Source of the DNA: SHVO01 sp041905525
Lineage (GTDB): Bacteria > Pseudomonadota > Alphaproteobacteria > Rhodospirillales > Rhodospirillaceae
Assembly (NCBI GenBank): GCA_041905525.1
Contig: JAYRKY010000014.1
Location: 1 to 64,000, forward strand
DNA: 64,000 nt
Direction of reading: 5' to 3'
The notes beneath the pieces are model-generated. The model was given only the letters and a program-made list of their open reading frames with translations, made no database searches and was not told where the DNA came from. Below are positions 25,760 to 33,848 of the stretch, piece after piece (the first letter of the stretch is position 1; every line of letters starts with the position of its first letter). The translations under genes were made by a program, and so were the position numbers.

Positions 25760-26203
25760 CTAGCGCGCGAAGGCGCGGCGGCGCCCCACACCGAACGTCA
25801 GGCGCAGACGGCGGGCGATGGCCGCGCGCGAGCGGCGCCAGCGGGTGTAACTGGCAATGTCGCGGCGGATCGACCCGATCACCAGCGCCACCATCGACAT
25901 ATCGTCCAGGTACCCGATCCCGGGAATGAAGTCCGGCATGAGATCGAAGGGATTCAGGACATAGAGAAGGGCGAATGCCCCGGCCAGCACCGTCGAGCGC
26001 GGCACTTCTTTATATGTGCCGTTGGTATAGTCCTTGAGCATGGCCAGAAGCTGGCCCGCGTCTTCGCCCATCTCGGCGAGGGGGCCGTTGATCAGACGCT
26101 TGAGCCCTCGTGAGCGGCGCACGACCCGCAGCACGTCGGATCCGCGCATTTTCCGAACCCCGGTCCGGAACAAGCGGGCAAGTGTGTCCTGATCGATCTG
26201 CAT
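25760..26203 (-). CDS. YkvA/DUF1232 family membrane protein
   Basis: 147 residues. The DUF1232 core is clear: STVLAGAFALLYVLNPFDLM, followed by PDFIPGIGYLDDMSMVALVI, a membrane hairpin with the conserved D-x-x-P-D...G-x-x-D-D motif. Charged helical N terminus (ARLFRTGVRKMRGSDVLRVV). Function of the family unknown. Divergent from rpsB. Confidence 0.85.
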   Translation of the reverse strand: MQIDQDTLARLFRTGVRKMRGSDVLRVVRRSRGLKRLINGPLAEMGEDAGQLLAMLKDYTNGTYKEVPRSTVLAGAFALLYVLNPFDLMPDFIPGIGYLDDMSMVALVIGSIRRDIASYTRWRRSRAAIARRLRLTFGVGRRRAFAR

Positions 26204-26435
26204 GGCGGATTCCTACTTTCCAGTGGAGTCTTAATGGCTTATGGGCTGGAAAAGTTTCGATTTCCTGGCGATTCTAGGTTTTTACCTAGACATTTAAAGG
26301 GGGAAACCCTATACCCCCGCCCATTCCACACCTGGGTGCGGGCGTTTTGGTGTTCAAGACGTCCATTCCGGTGTCTCCCCGTCGGGGGGAGATTCCACCA
26401 CCTGGGGAGGCACAACCGGAAAAAAAGAGGATCCC
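26204..26435 (+). promoter_or_regulatory. rpsB upstream leader region
   Basis: 232 nt between divergent genes, with a poly-G/poly-C rich transcript. One hairpin is visible: TCTCCCC (26374-26380) pairs with GGGGAGA (26386-26392). Ribosomal protein S2 mRNAs are autoregulated through their leaders in other bacteria; whether this one is cannot be told by eye. No confident -35/-10 boxes. Confidence 0.35.
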
Positions 26436-27293
26436 ATGGCAGCTCTGCCTGATTTTTCCATGCGTCAGCTCATCGAAGCCGGCGCCCACTTCGGACACAA
26501 TACCCGCCGCTGGAACCCCAAGATGAAGCCGTACCTGTTCGGGGTGCGCGATGGGGTCCACATCATCGATCTGCAGCAGTCGGTTCCGATGTTGCAGCGT
26601 GCGATGCAGGCGATCCATGACGTGACCGCCGCCGGTGGGCGCGTGCTCTTCGTGGGCACGAAGCGCCAGGCGCAGGAGATCGTGAAGGAATACGCCGAAC
26701 GTTGCGGCCAGTACTTCGTCAATCACCGTTGGTTGGGCGGCACGCTCACCAACTGGAAGACCGTTTCTCAGTCGATCAAGCGCTTGAAAGACCTCGAAGC
26801 CCGTCTCGCCGACGAGCAGCAGCTTCATGGTCTGACCAAAAAGGAACAGCTTGAACTCGCGCGCGAGCAGGAAAAGCTGAACCGCTCGCTGGGCGGGATC
26901 AAGGACATGGGCGGCTTGCCCGACATCCTGTTCGTGATCGACACCAACAAGGAAGCCATTGCGGTGAACGAAGCCCGCGTTCTGGGCATCCCGGTTGTCG
27001 CGATCCTGGATAGCAACTCCGATCCGGCCAATATCACGTACCCGGTTCCGGGCAACGACGACGCCATTCGCGCGATCAAGCTGTACTGCGAACTCGTGGC
27101 GAACACCGTGCTCACGGGCATCAAGGACGAAATGAAGACCGCTGGCGTTGACATCGGTGCGCAGGAAACCGCGCCGGTCGAAAGCCTGCCGGGCGAAGAC
27201 GAAGGCGACAAGGGCCCGGTCGTGGTGAAGAAGCCGCGTTCGCGCAGCCGCAAGAAAGAAGCCGACGGCGCCTCCGCCGCTGCGGAAGCTTAA
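26436..27293 (+). CDS. rpsB: 30S ribosomal protein S2
   Basis: 285 residues. The S2 signatures are present: MRQLIEAGAHFGHNTRRWNP at the start, GTKRQAQEIVKEYAERCGQYFVN and WLGGTLTNWKT in the middle, PDILFVIDTNKEAIAVNEAR further on. The last 40 residues form a charged, low-complexity tail ending KKPRSRSRKKEADGASAAAEA, common in alphaproteobacteria. Helps bind S1 and mRNA on the small subunit. First gene of the rpsB-tsf pair. Confidence 0.98.
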   Translation: MAALPDFSMRQLIEAGAHFGHNTRRWNPKMKPYLFGVRDGVHIIDLQQSVPMLQRAMQAIHDVTAAGGRVLFVGTKRQAQEIVKEYAERCGQYFVNHRWLGGTLTNWKTVSQSIKRLKDLEARLADEQQLHGLTKKEQLELAREQEKLNRSLGGIKDMGGLPDILFVIDTNKEAIAVNEARVLGIPVVAILDSNSDPANITYPVPGNDDAIRAIKLYCELVANTVLTGIKDEMKTAGVDIGAQETAPVESLPGEDEGDKGPVVVKKPRSRSRKKEADGASAAAEA

Positions 27294-27309
27294 GGCTTCG
27301 TATCGCTTC

Positions 27310-27352
27310 TCCGCGGAACGAAAATCGGTCCACCGCTTTTTCGTTCCGCGGA
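27310..27352. promoter_or_regulatory. Hairpin between rpsB and tsf
   Basis: Perfect 15-bp inverted repeat: TCCGCGGAACGAAAA (27310-27324) and TTTTCGTTCCGCGGA (27338-27352) with a 13-nt loop. No T run follows, so it is not a plain terminator; an RNA processing or partial attenuation site is possible. Confidence 0.6.
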
Positions 27353-27412
27353 CCAATGACGCGGCAGGGGCCTATCCGGGCTTCGCCGCACTTCTGACAT
27401 TCCGAGGATGAC

Positions 27413-28339
27413 ATGGCCGCTATTACCGCCCAACTCGTAAAGGACCTGCGCGAAAAGACCGGCGCGGGCATGATGGACTGCAAGAACGCGCTGAACGAAA
27501 CCAACGGCGATATGGAAGCCGCCATCGATTGGCTGCGTAAGAAGGGCCTTTCCCAGGCCGCCAAGAAGTCGAGCCGCGTGGCCGCCGAAGGCCTCGTGGG
27601 CGTCGCCACCGCCGGCAACGCCGGGGCCGTGATCGAAATCAACGCCGAAACTGACTTCGTCGCGCGCAACGTTCTGTTCCAGGACTTCGTCGACAGCGCC
27701 GCCAAGATCGCCCTGGAAGTGAAGGGTGACGTGGAAGTCCTGAAGAACGCGCCGCACCCGGGCGAGAGCCGCACGGTGTCGGAACAGCTCACGCATCTGA
27801 TCGCCACCATCGGCGAAAACATGGCGATCCGCCGCGCGGCCGCGATTGCCGTCACGGACGGCGTCGTGTCGTCGTACATCCACACCGCGATCCGTCCGGG
27901 TCTCGGCAAGATCGGCGTGCTCGTCGCGCTGGAGTCTTCCGGCGACAAGGCGAAACTCGCCGAACTCGGCAAGCAGATCGCGATGCACGTTGCGGCGGCG
28001 AAGCCCGAAGCTCTCGACACGGCGTCGGTGGACCCGGCCATTCTCGAGCGCGAGAAGGCGATCTATCGCGAGCAGGCGATGGCGTCCGGCAAGCCGGCCG
28101 ACATCATCGAAAAGATGCTCGTGGGCCGCGTGCGCAAGTACTACGAGGAAGTTGTGCTGCTCGAGCAGGCCTACATCATGGACGATAAGCAGAAGGTCGG
28201 TCAGGTGGTCGAAAAGATGGCGAAGGACCTGGGCACTCCGGTGAAGCTCGCGGGCTTCATCCGCTACGGCCTCGGTGAAGGCATCCAGAAGAACGAAACG
28301 GACTTCGCGGCCGAAGTGGCCGCCATGTCCTCTCGCTAG
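27413..28339 (+). CDS. tsf: Elongation factor Ts
   Basis: 308 residues. N-terminal UBA-like part with VKDLREKTGAGMMDCKNALNE, then EINAETDFVARN, the TDFV motif that inserts into EF-Tu, followed by the two core subdomains and the coiled-coil region (EREKAIYREQAMASGKPADI ... GRVRKYYEEVVLLEQ). Catalyses GDP release from EF-Tu. It follows rpsB by 119 nt that include a strong hairpin. Confidence 0.98.
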   Translation: MAAITAQLVKDLREKTGAGMMDCKNALNETNGDMEAAIDWLRKKGLSQAAKKSSRVAAEGLVGVATAGNAGAVIEINAETDFVARNVLFQDFVDSAAKIALEVKGDVEVLKNAPHPGESRTVSEQLTHLIATIGENMAIRRAAAIAVTDGVVSSYIHTAIRPGLGKIGVLVALESSGDKAKLAELGKQIAMHVAAAKPEALDTASVDPAILEREKAIYREQAMASGKPADIIEKMLVGRVRKYYEEVVLLEQAYIMDDKQKVGQVVEKMAKDLGTPVKLAGFIRYGLGEGIQKNETDFAAEVAAMSSR

Positions 28340-28388
28340 AAAACCGCGCCCCAAAGGCTCCGGTTCGAAAGCGCTTTCTCCCCGTTCC

Positions 28389-28425
28389 CGTGCGCTGGGT
28401 TTAGTATATGATGCCCCAGCGCACG
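28389..28425. promoter_or_regulatory. Inverted repeat between tsf and pyrH
   Basis: Perfect 11-bp arms CGTGCGCTGGG (28389-28399) and CCCAGCGCACG (28415-28425) with an AT-rich 15-nt centre. Just upstream of a terminator; could be an operator or a second RNA hairpin. Confidence 0.4.
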
Positions 28426-28437
28426 GACCGGACTCTC

Positions 28438-28463
28438 AAGGGACGGCAAAACCGTCCCTTTTT
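28438..28463 (+). terminator. Rho-independent terminator after tsf
   Basis: Arms AAGGGACGG (28438-28446) and CCGTCCCTT (28452-28460), 5-nt loop, ending in TTTTT. It separates rpsB-tsf from pyrH. Confidence 0.85.
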
Positions 28464-28524
28464 CATAGGTTTAGTCCGCTGCGGCGGCCGCCCGTTCTGG
28501 GCCTGAACAACGCGAAGGTGAGAC

Positions 28525-29253
28525 ATGGCCCCGCTGCCGTACAAACGCATCATGTTGAAGGTCTCCGGCGAGGGGCTGATGGGACCGTCGGACTACGGCC
28601 TTCACAACGAAACCGTCATCAAACTGGCTCGCGACATCAAGAACGTCACCAGCATGGGCAAGCAGGTCTGCCTGGTGATCGGCGGGGGCAACATCTTCCG
28701 TGGGATTTCAGGTGCGGCGCAGGGGATGGACCGCGCGAGCGCCGACTATATGGGCATGCTCGCGACGGTGATTAACGCCCTCGCGGTCCAGAATGCGCTG
28801 GAAGCCGTCGATGTTCCCACGCGGGTGCAGTCCGCCATCGCCATGTCGCAGGTCTGCGAGTCCTACGTCCGGCGGCGGGCCGTGCGGCACATGGAAAAAG
28901 GCCGAGTGGTGATTTTCGGTGCGGGCACCGGCAATCCTTTCTTTACAACCGATACGGCTGCGGCCTTGCGCGCGGTGGAGATGAACTGCGACGCGCTGCT
29001 CAAGGCCACCCAGGTCGACGGCGTTTACGACCGCGATCCCAAGAAACATGCCGGTGCGGTCCGCTACGACCGCCTGACTTTTGACAAGGTTATTTCCGAC
29101 GATCTTCGCGTGATGGATACCGCCGCCATCGCCTTGGCGCGCGACAATCACCTGCCGATCGTTGTGTTCGATATGCACCGTGACAACGCGGTCGCCGAGG
29201 TCCTGGAAGGCCGCGGACAATTCACGGTCATCGCCACCAAGGCGGCGGCCTAA
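28525..29253 (+). CDS. pyrH: UMP kinase
   Basis: 242 residues of the amino-acid-kinase fold: KRIMLKVSGEGLMG at the start, VIGGGNIFRG (UMP site), MGMLATVINALAVQNALE, FGAGTGNPFFTTDTAAALRA and KATQVDGVYDRDPKK. Phosphorylates UMP to UDP with ATP in the cytoplasm. First gene after the tsf terminator; frr follows in 22 nt, so pyrH-frr and the genes after them likely form one operon. Confidence 0.97.
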   Translation: MAPLPYKRIMLKVSGEGLMGPSDYGLHNETVIKLARDIKNVTSMGKQVCLVIGGGNIFRGISGAAQGMDRASADYMGMLATVINALAVQNALEAVDVPTRVQSAIAMSQVCESYVRRRAVRHMEKGRVVIFGAGTGNPFFTTDTAAALRAVEMNCDALLKATQVDGVYDRDPKKHAGAVRYDRLTFDKVISDDLRVMDTAAIALARDNHLPIVVFDMHRDNAVAEVLEGRGQFTVIATKAAA

Positions 29254-29275
29254 GATCCAGAGGAGGGGTGAGGAC

Positions 29276-29842
29276 ATGGCCCAAAGCTATCAAGATCTGA
29301 AAAAAGACCTTCAGCACAAGATGGAAGTAAGCTTCGAGCACGCCAAGAAGGAGTTCTCTGGCCTGCGCACTGGCCGCGCCAGCGCGCAGCTCCTTGAGCC
29401 TGTGATGGTCGACGCGTACGGCAGCAAGATGCCTCTCAACCAGGTTGCCTCGGTATCGGTACCTGAGCCCCGCCTAATTTCCGTGTCGGTGTGGGACAAG
29501 GGCATGGCGAAATCGGTTGAAAAGGCGATCCGCGAAGCCAACCTTGGCCTCAACCCGATGGCCGACGGCACCTTGATCCGCGTTCCCATTCCGCCGCTCA
29601 CGACCGAGCGCCGCCAGGAACTGACCAAGGTCGCCCATAAATATGCCGAGCATGCCCGTGTCTCGATCCGCAACGTGCGCCGCGACGGTAACGACGTCCT
29701 CAAGAAGCTGGAGAAGGACCATGTCATCTCCCAGGACGAGCACAAGAAGTACGCCGAAGAGATCCAAAAGATGACGGATCAGTACATCGCGAAGGTCGAT
29801 GAGGCGTTGAAGCATAAAGAGCAGGAAATCACCCAGGTCTGA
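29276..29842 (+). CDS. frr: Ribosome recycling factor
   Basis: 188 residues. The start at 29276 is preceded by AGAGGAGGGG (29259-29268). RRF signatures: LRTGRASAQLLEPVMVDAYG, ISVSVWDKGMAKSVEKAIRE, IRVPIPPLTTERRQELTKVA and the helical end DEHKKYAEEIQKMTDQYIAK. Splits the post-termination ribosome together with EF-G. Uridylate kinase and RRF adjacency is conserved in bacteria. Confidence 0.97.
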   Translation: MAQSYQDLKKDLQHKMEVSFEHAKKEFSGLRTGRASAQLLEPVMVDAYGSKMPLNQVASVSVPEPRLISVSVWDKGMAKSVEKAIREANLGLNPMADGTLIRVPIPPLTTERRQELTKVAHKYAEHARVSIRNVRRDGNDVLKKLEKDHVISQDEHKKYAEEIQKMTDQYIAKVDEALKHKEQEITQV

Positions 29843-29850
29843 TCCCCCGT

Positions 29851-30606
29851 ATGCGCGCCAGTCCCGCCCAGCCTTTGCAGCCGGCCAGCGACCGCCCCGA
29901 TCCGGGAACGCCGCTGCATGTGGCTATCATCATGGACGGTAACGGGCGCTGGGCGAAGGCGAGGGGGCTGCCCCGTACCGCCGGCCACAAACGTGGCGCG
30001 GACGCGGTGAAGCGGGTGGTAAAATGCGCGGGCAATCTCGGCGTCCGGTACCTAACCCTGTTCGGCTTCTCGTCGGAGAACTGGCAGCGGCCCGAGACCG
30101 AAGTGCGCGACCTGATGGGGCTCCTGCGGTTCTATCTCGAGCATGATGTCGCGGAATTGGTCGAGAACGGTGTCCGCCTCCGCGTGATCGGTGATCGCAC
30201 GCGATTTAGCCCCGATACGGTCGGTCTGATCGAGCGGGCTGAACGCAATAGCCTCACCAATACCAAGATGGACCTGACCATTGCCCTCAGCTACGGCGCG
30301 CGTCAGGAAATCATCGAGGCCGCCCGGGCCCTTGCGGTCGACTGCGCCGAAGGCCGCCTGAAGCCAGGGGAAATCGATGAGGCCGCGTTTTCGCGTCGGT
30401 TGTTCACGGCCGGCACGCCTGACCCGGACCTCCTGATCCGGACCTCGGGCGAGCAGCGCATCAGCAACTTCCTGTTGTGGCAGATGGCCTATACCGAACT
30501 CGTGTTCACCGACACCCTTTGGCCGGACTTCGGCCAGGCCGAGCTTGAGGCGGCCATCGCCACCTATCGCAGCCGCGAGCGCCGGTACGGCGCTGTTGTG
30601 ACTTAA
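29851..30606 (+). CDS. uppS: Isoprenyl transferase (undecaprenyl diphosphate synthase)
   Basis: 251 residues. The cis-prenyltransferase motifs are intact: HVAIIMDGNGRWAK (with the catalytic Asp), GHKRGADAVKRVVK, LTLFGFSSENWQRP, ALSYGARQEI and the end motif DPDLLIRTSGEQRISNFLLW. Makes the C55 lipid carrier for peptidoglycan and other surface glycans. It starts 8 nt after frr. Confidence 0.97.
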   Translation: MRASPAQPLQPASDRPDPGTPLHVAIIMDGNGRWAKARGLPRTAGHKRGADAVKRVVKCAGNLGVRYLTLFGFSSENWQRPETEVRDLMGLLRFYLEHDVAELVENGVRLRVIGDRTRFSPDTVGLIERAERNSLTNTKMDLTIALSYGARQEIIEAARALAVDCAEGRLKPGEIDEAAFSRRLFTAGTPDPDLLIRTSGEQRISNFLLWQMAYTELVFTDTLWPDFGQAELEAAIATYRSRERRYGAVVT

Positions 30607-30618
30607 CCGGGCGGCCGC

Positions 30619-31434
30619 ATGTTATTGCCCCGCATCGTCTCGGGCATCGTCCTGGGGCCGTTGTTCCTGGCGCTCGTCTATTTCGGCTATCCGTCTTTCC
30701 ATATTCTCCTCGGGGTCATCACCGCGGTGATCACTTGGGAGTTCGTGCGGATGGATAGCCAGCTTGGTAAGCAGACCCGCACGGTCCTCATGGGTTTGGG
30801 TTTTGTCGGCGCCATCCTGATCCCGCTCGCCTCGCCCTGGGCGATGATCGTCGTCGCGGTGGGGCTGGTCGGCGTGATGCTCCGCCGTGAACCCGTCTTC
30901 GTCGCTGTACCTTATGCTGTCCTACCGGCCGTAACCCTGGCCTACGTCTGGGCTGCCGGTGGCGGAGGACGCGATGACCGGGTTGTCTCGACCGCGTCGG
31001 GCTTCCAGGTCGACGGCGGTAGTTTCTCGATTTTCTGGATCTTGGCCGTCGTTTGGGCGACCGATATCGGTGCCTACGCTGTCGGGCGAACGGTCGGCGG
31101 ACCGAAGCTTGCCCCGTCCGTCAGTCCGGGAAAGACCCGCTCCGGGGCGGTCGGCGGGTTGGTGTGGGCGGTCGGCTTCTCAGCCCTTCTTTTATGGGTG
31201 TTCAGAATTGATATTAAGGCCGCCCATATCGCCGTGGCATTGTTGATGTCGATTGTGAGCCAGATGGGAGATCTATTTGAATCTGCTGTAAAAAGAAGGT
31301 ATGGCGTCAAGGATTCAGGCGCGATCATCCCGGGGCACGGCGGCTTCATGGACCGCTTCGACGGCCTGTGGGCGGCCGCTCCCATTATGGCCGTGTTTTG
31401 CGTTATTCTCGGCGGGGGCGTTCAGCGGTGGTAG
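30619..31434 (+). CDS. cdsA: Phosphatidate cytidylyltransferase
   Basis: 271 residues with about eight membrane helices and the CDP-diglyceride synthetase signature near the C terminus (SQMGDLFESAVKRRYGVKDS followed by GAIIPGHGGFMDRFDG). Makes CDP-diacylglycerol from phosphatidate and CTP in the inner membrane. Between uppS (12-nt gap) and dxr. Confidence 0.96.
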   Translation: MLLPRIVSGIVLGPLFLALVYFGYPSFHILLGVITAVITWEFVRMDSQLGKQTRTVLMGLGFVGAILIPLASPWAMIVVAVGLVGVMLRREPVFVAVPYAVLPAVTLAYVWAAGGGGRDDRVVSTASGFQVDGGSFSIFWILAVVWATDIGAYAVGRTVGGPKLAPSVSPGKTRSGAVGGLVWAVGFSALLLWVFRIDIKAAHIAVALLMSIVSQMGDLFESAVKRRYGVKDSGAIIPGHGGFMDRFDGLWAAAPIMAVFCVILGGGVQRW

Positions 31435-31439
31435 GGGGA

Positions 31440-32609
31440 ATGGACCGCAAGCGGATCACGATCCTGGGCTCGACGGGTTCCATCGGCGACAGCACGGTCG
31501 ACCTGATTGACCGCGACCCTCACGCATATGACGTCGTCGCCCTGACGGCGAACGGCAACTGGGAGAAGCTGGCCGAACAGGCCAAGCGCCTGAAGCCGGC
31601 CATTGTGGCGGTCGCGGACCCGGCGGCCTATAGCGACCTCAAGGCGGCGCTTGCGGGCACCAACGTTCGCGTCGCGGCTGGGCCCGAAGCGGTGTGCGAG
31701 GCGGCCGCGGAACCCTCGGACTGGGTTATGGCCGCCATCGTCGGCGCCGCGGGCCTCAAACCGACCCTGACCGCCGTGTCGCGGGGGGCGACCATCGCTC
31801 TGGCCAACAAGGAATGCCTGGTCAGTGCCGGGACGGTCTTCACCGACGCCGTGGCGCGCCACAGGGTCACGCTTCTCCCGGTGGACTCCGAACATAATGC
31901 CATCTTCCAGGTCTTCGACTTCGACCAGAAGGAGAAGATCAGCAAGGTGATCCTCACGGCTTCCGGCGGACCGTTCCGGACTTGGTCCCTGGCTCAGATG
32001 CGGGAAGTGACCCCGAAGCAGGCTGTCGCCCACCCAAACTGGTCCATGGGGGCCAAAATCTCGGTCGATTCCGCGACCATGATGAACAAGGGCCTTGAGG
32101 TCATCGAGGCTCATCACCTGTTCGGTCTTGGCAGCGAGCGGATCGACGTCGTGGTCCATGCCCAATCGGTGATCCATAGCATGGTGGAGTATTGCGACGG
32201 TTCGGTCCTGGCACAGCTCGGTTCGCCGGACATGCGCACGCCCATCGCCTATGCCTTGGGCTATCCGAAACGTCTGGATGCGCCGGCCGCGCGACTCAAC
32301 CTGGCCGCGCTCGGTACCCTGACCTTCGAACAGCCCGATGAAATCCGCTTTCCGGCCCTCAGGTTAGCCCGGCGCGCGTTGCAGTCCGGCGGTAGCGCCC
32401 CTACTATCCTTAACGCCGCAAACGAGATCGCCGTGGCCCGCTTCCTGGCCGGAGATATTGGCTTCCTTGATATTGCCGCAATCGTCGAGCACACCATGGA
32501 CCGGGTGGCACATCAATCGCTCCAGAGCCTGGACGACGTTATGGCGATCGACGCCGAGGCCCGCCGTGTGGCGCAAGCGGCCCGGAACCTGAGCGCGGCG
32601 GCCGAGTAG
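31440..32609 (+). CDS. dxr: 1-deoxy-D-xylulose 5-phosphate reductoisomerase
   Basis: 389 residues from the ATG at 31440 after GGGGGA. NADPH-binding motif ITILGSTGSIGDSTVDLI, catalytic-site segments ALANKECLVSAG, LPVDSEHNAIFQ, LTASGGPFR and HPNWSMGAKISVDSATMMNKG are all present. Second step of the MEP isoprenoid pathway, which feeds the neighbouring uppS. Confidence 0.97.
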   Translation: MDRKRITILGSTGSIGDSTVDLIDRDPHAYDVVALTANGNWEKLAEQAKRLKPAIVAVADPAAYSDLKAALAGTNVRVAAGPEAVCEAAAEPSDWVMAAIVGAAGLKPTLTAVSRGATIALANKECLVSAGTVFTDAVARHRVTLLPVDSEHNAIFQVFDFDQKEKISKVILTASGGPFRTWSLAQMREVTPKQAVAHPNWSMGAKISVDSATMMNKGLEVIEAHHLFGLGSERIDVVVHAQSVIHSMVEYCDGSVLAQLGSPDMRTPIAYALGYPKRLDAPAARLNLAALGTLTFEQPDEIRFPALRLARRALQSGGSAPTILNAANEIAVARFLAGDIGFLDIAAIVEHTMDRVAHQSLQSLDDVMAIDAEARRVAQAARNLSAAAE

Positions 32610-32648
32610 CCAGGATGATGTACCGCCGCGAGACTGCGGCCTTAGGAG

Positions 32649-33794
32649 ATGCACAGCGTGCTTGAACACCTTTTCGGCGTTCCCTTTACCCTCGTCAGTT
32701 TCTTCATCGCCCTCTCGGTCGTGGTTTTTGTCCACGAGTTCGGCCACTTCTTCGTCGCGCGGCGCTGCGGTGTGCGCTGCGATGCGTTCTCCATCGGTTT
32801 CGGCCCGGAGATCTTTGGCCGCACCGATAAACACGGTACCCGTTGGAAACTCTCCCTGATCCCGCTGGGCGGCTACGTGAAGATGTTCGGTGAGGGCGAG
32901 ACGATGCAGGTCGTGGAAGGCGGCAAGACCACGGAAGTGCCACGCGAGCTAACCCCGGAAGAGCGGGCCGTCTCCTTCAAGCACAAGACCCTCGGCCAGC
33001 GCGCAGCCATCGTGTTCGCGGGCCCTGCGGTGAACCTCCTGTTCGCAATCATCGTGTTCTGGCTGACCTTCTCGATTGGCGGCCGCCCGACGACCGATCC
33101 GGTCATCGGCGGGGTCGTGGAGGGCGGTGCGGCGGCGGAAGCGGGCATCCAACCGGGCGACCGCATCGTCACCATCGACGGCAAGCCGGTCGAACGCTTT
33201 GAAGACATCCAGACCATGGTTCTGCTCGCCAACGGCGCGCCCATGGAAATCGGCATCAGCCGCGAAGGCGGGGGCGAGCAGGTAATCTCCGTCACGCCCC
33301 GCGTGCGCGAAGACAAGGACGAGGACGGCAAAGTCACCAAGCGCCTGATGCTGGGCATCCAGGCTTCACGCGAGCATATGACGGTGACCCGTCTGGATCC
33401 GATTTCCGCGGCCGGCGCCGCCTTCGGCCAGGTCTATGACGTCATCCACACGACCAAAGTGGCGGTCGGTCAGATGATCATGGGCGAACGGGGGACCGAG
33501 GATCTGGGCGGCCCGATCCGGATTGCACAAATTTCCGGGCAGGCGGCCAAAACCGGGGTACTTGGTTTCATTCTTTTCATGGCGATTCTGTCGATTAATC
33601 TTGGGGTTGTGAACCTTTTCCCGGTCCCGCTCCTTGACGGCGGACACCTCATGTTTTACGCCATCGAAGCCGTGCGCGGACGACCGCTTTCGGAACAGGT
33701 CCAGGAATGGGGTCTGCGTGTGGGATTGGCTCTTGTCCTGACTCTGATGCTGTTCGTGACCTGGAACGACATCGTCCAGTTGATCCGCACATAG
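32649..33794 (+). CDS. rseP: RIP zinc metalloprotease RseP (site-2 protease)
   Basis: 381 residues, inner-membrane. Active site HEFGH (29-33) in the first helix and the C-terminal LLDGGH motif (about 330-335) supply the zinc ligands; one PDZ domain between them (about 130-210, VVEGGAAAEAGIQPGDRIVTIDG). Cleaves anti-sigma factors and leftover signal peptides inside the membrane; the ECF/anti-sigma systems in this window are possible clients (inference). Encoded directly before bamA, as usual. Confidence 0.96.
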   Translation: MHSVLEHLFGVPFTLVSFFIALSVVVFVHEFGHFFVARRCGVRCDAFSIGFGPEIFGRTDKHGTRWKLSLIPLGGYVKMFGEGETMQVVEGGKTTEVPRELTPEERAVSFKHKTLGQRAAIVFAGPAVNLLFAIIVFWLTFSIGGRPTTDPVIGGVVEGGAAAEAGIQPGDRIVTIDGKPVERFEDIQTMVLLANGAPMEIGISREGGGEQVISVTPRVREDKDEDGKVTKRLMLGIQASREHMTVTRLDPISAAGAAFGQVYDVIHTTKVAVGQMIMGERGTEDLGGPIRIAQISGQAAKTGVLGFILFMAILSINLGVVNLFPVPLLDGGHLMFYAIEAVRGRPLSEQVQEWGLRVGLALVLTLMLFVTWNDIVQLIRT

Positions 33795-33848
33795 AGGGTA
33801 CACCGCTGCGTTAAGCGCCGGCGGATCGATAAAGCTGGGAAGGTTTCT

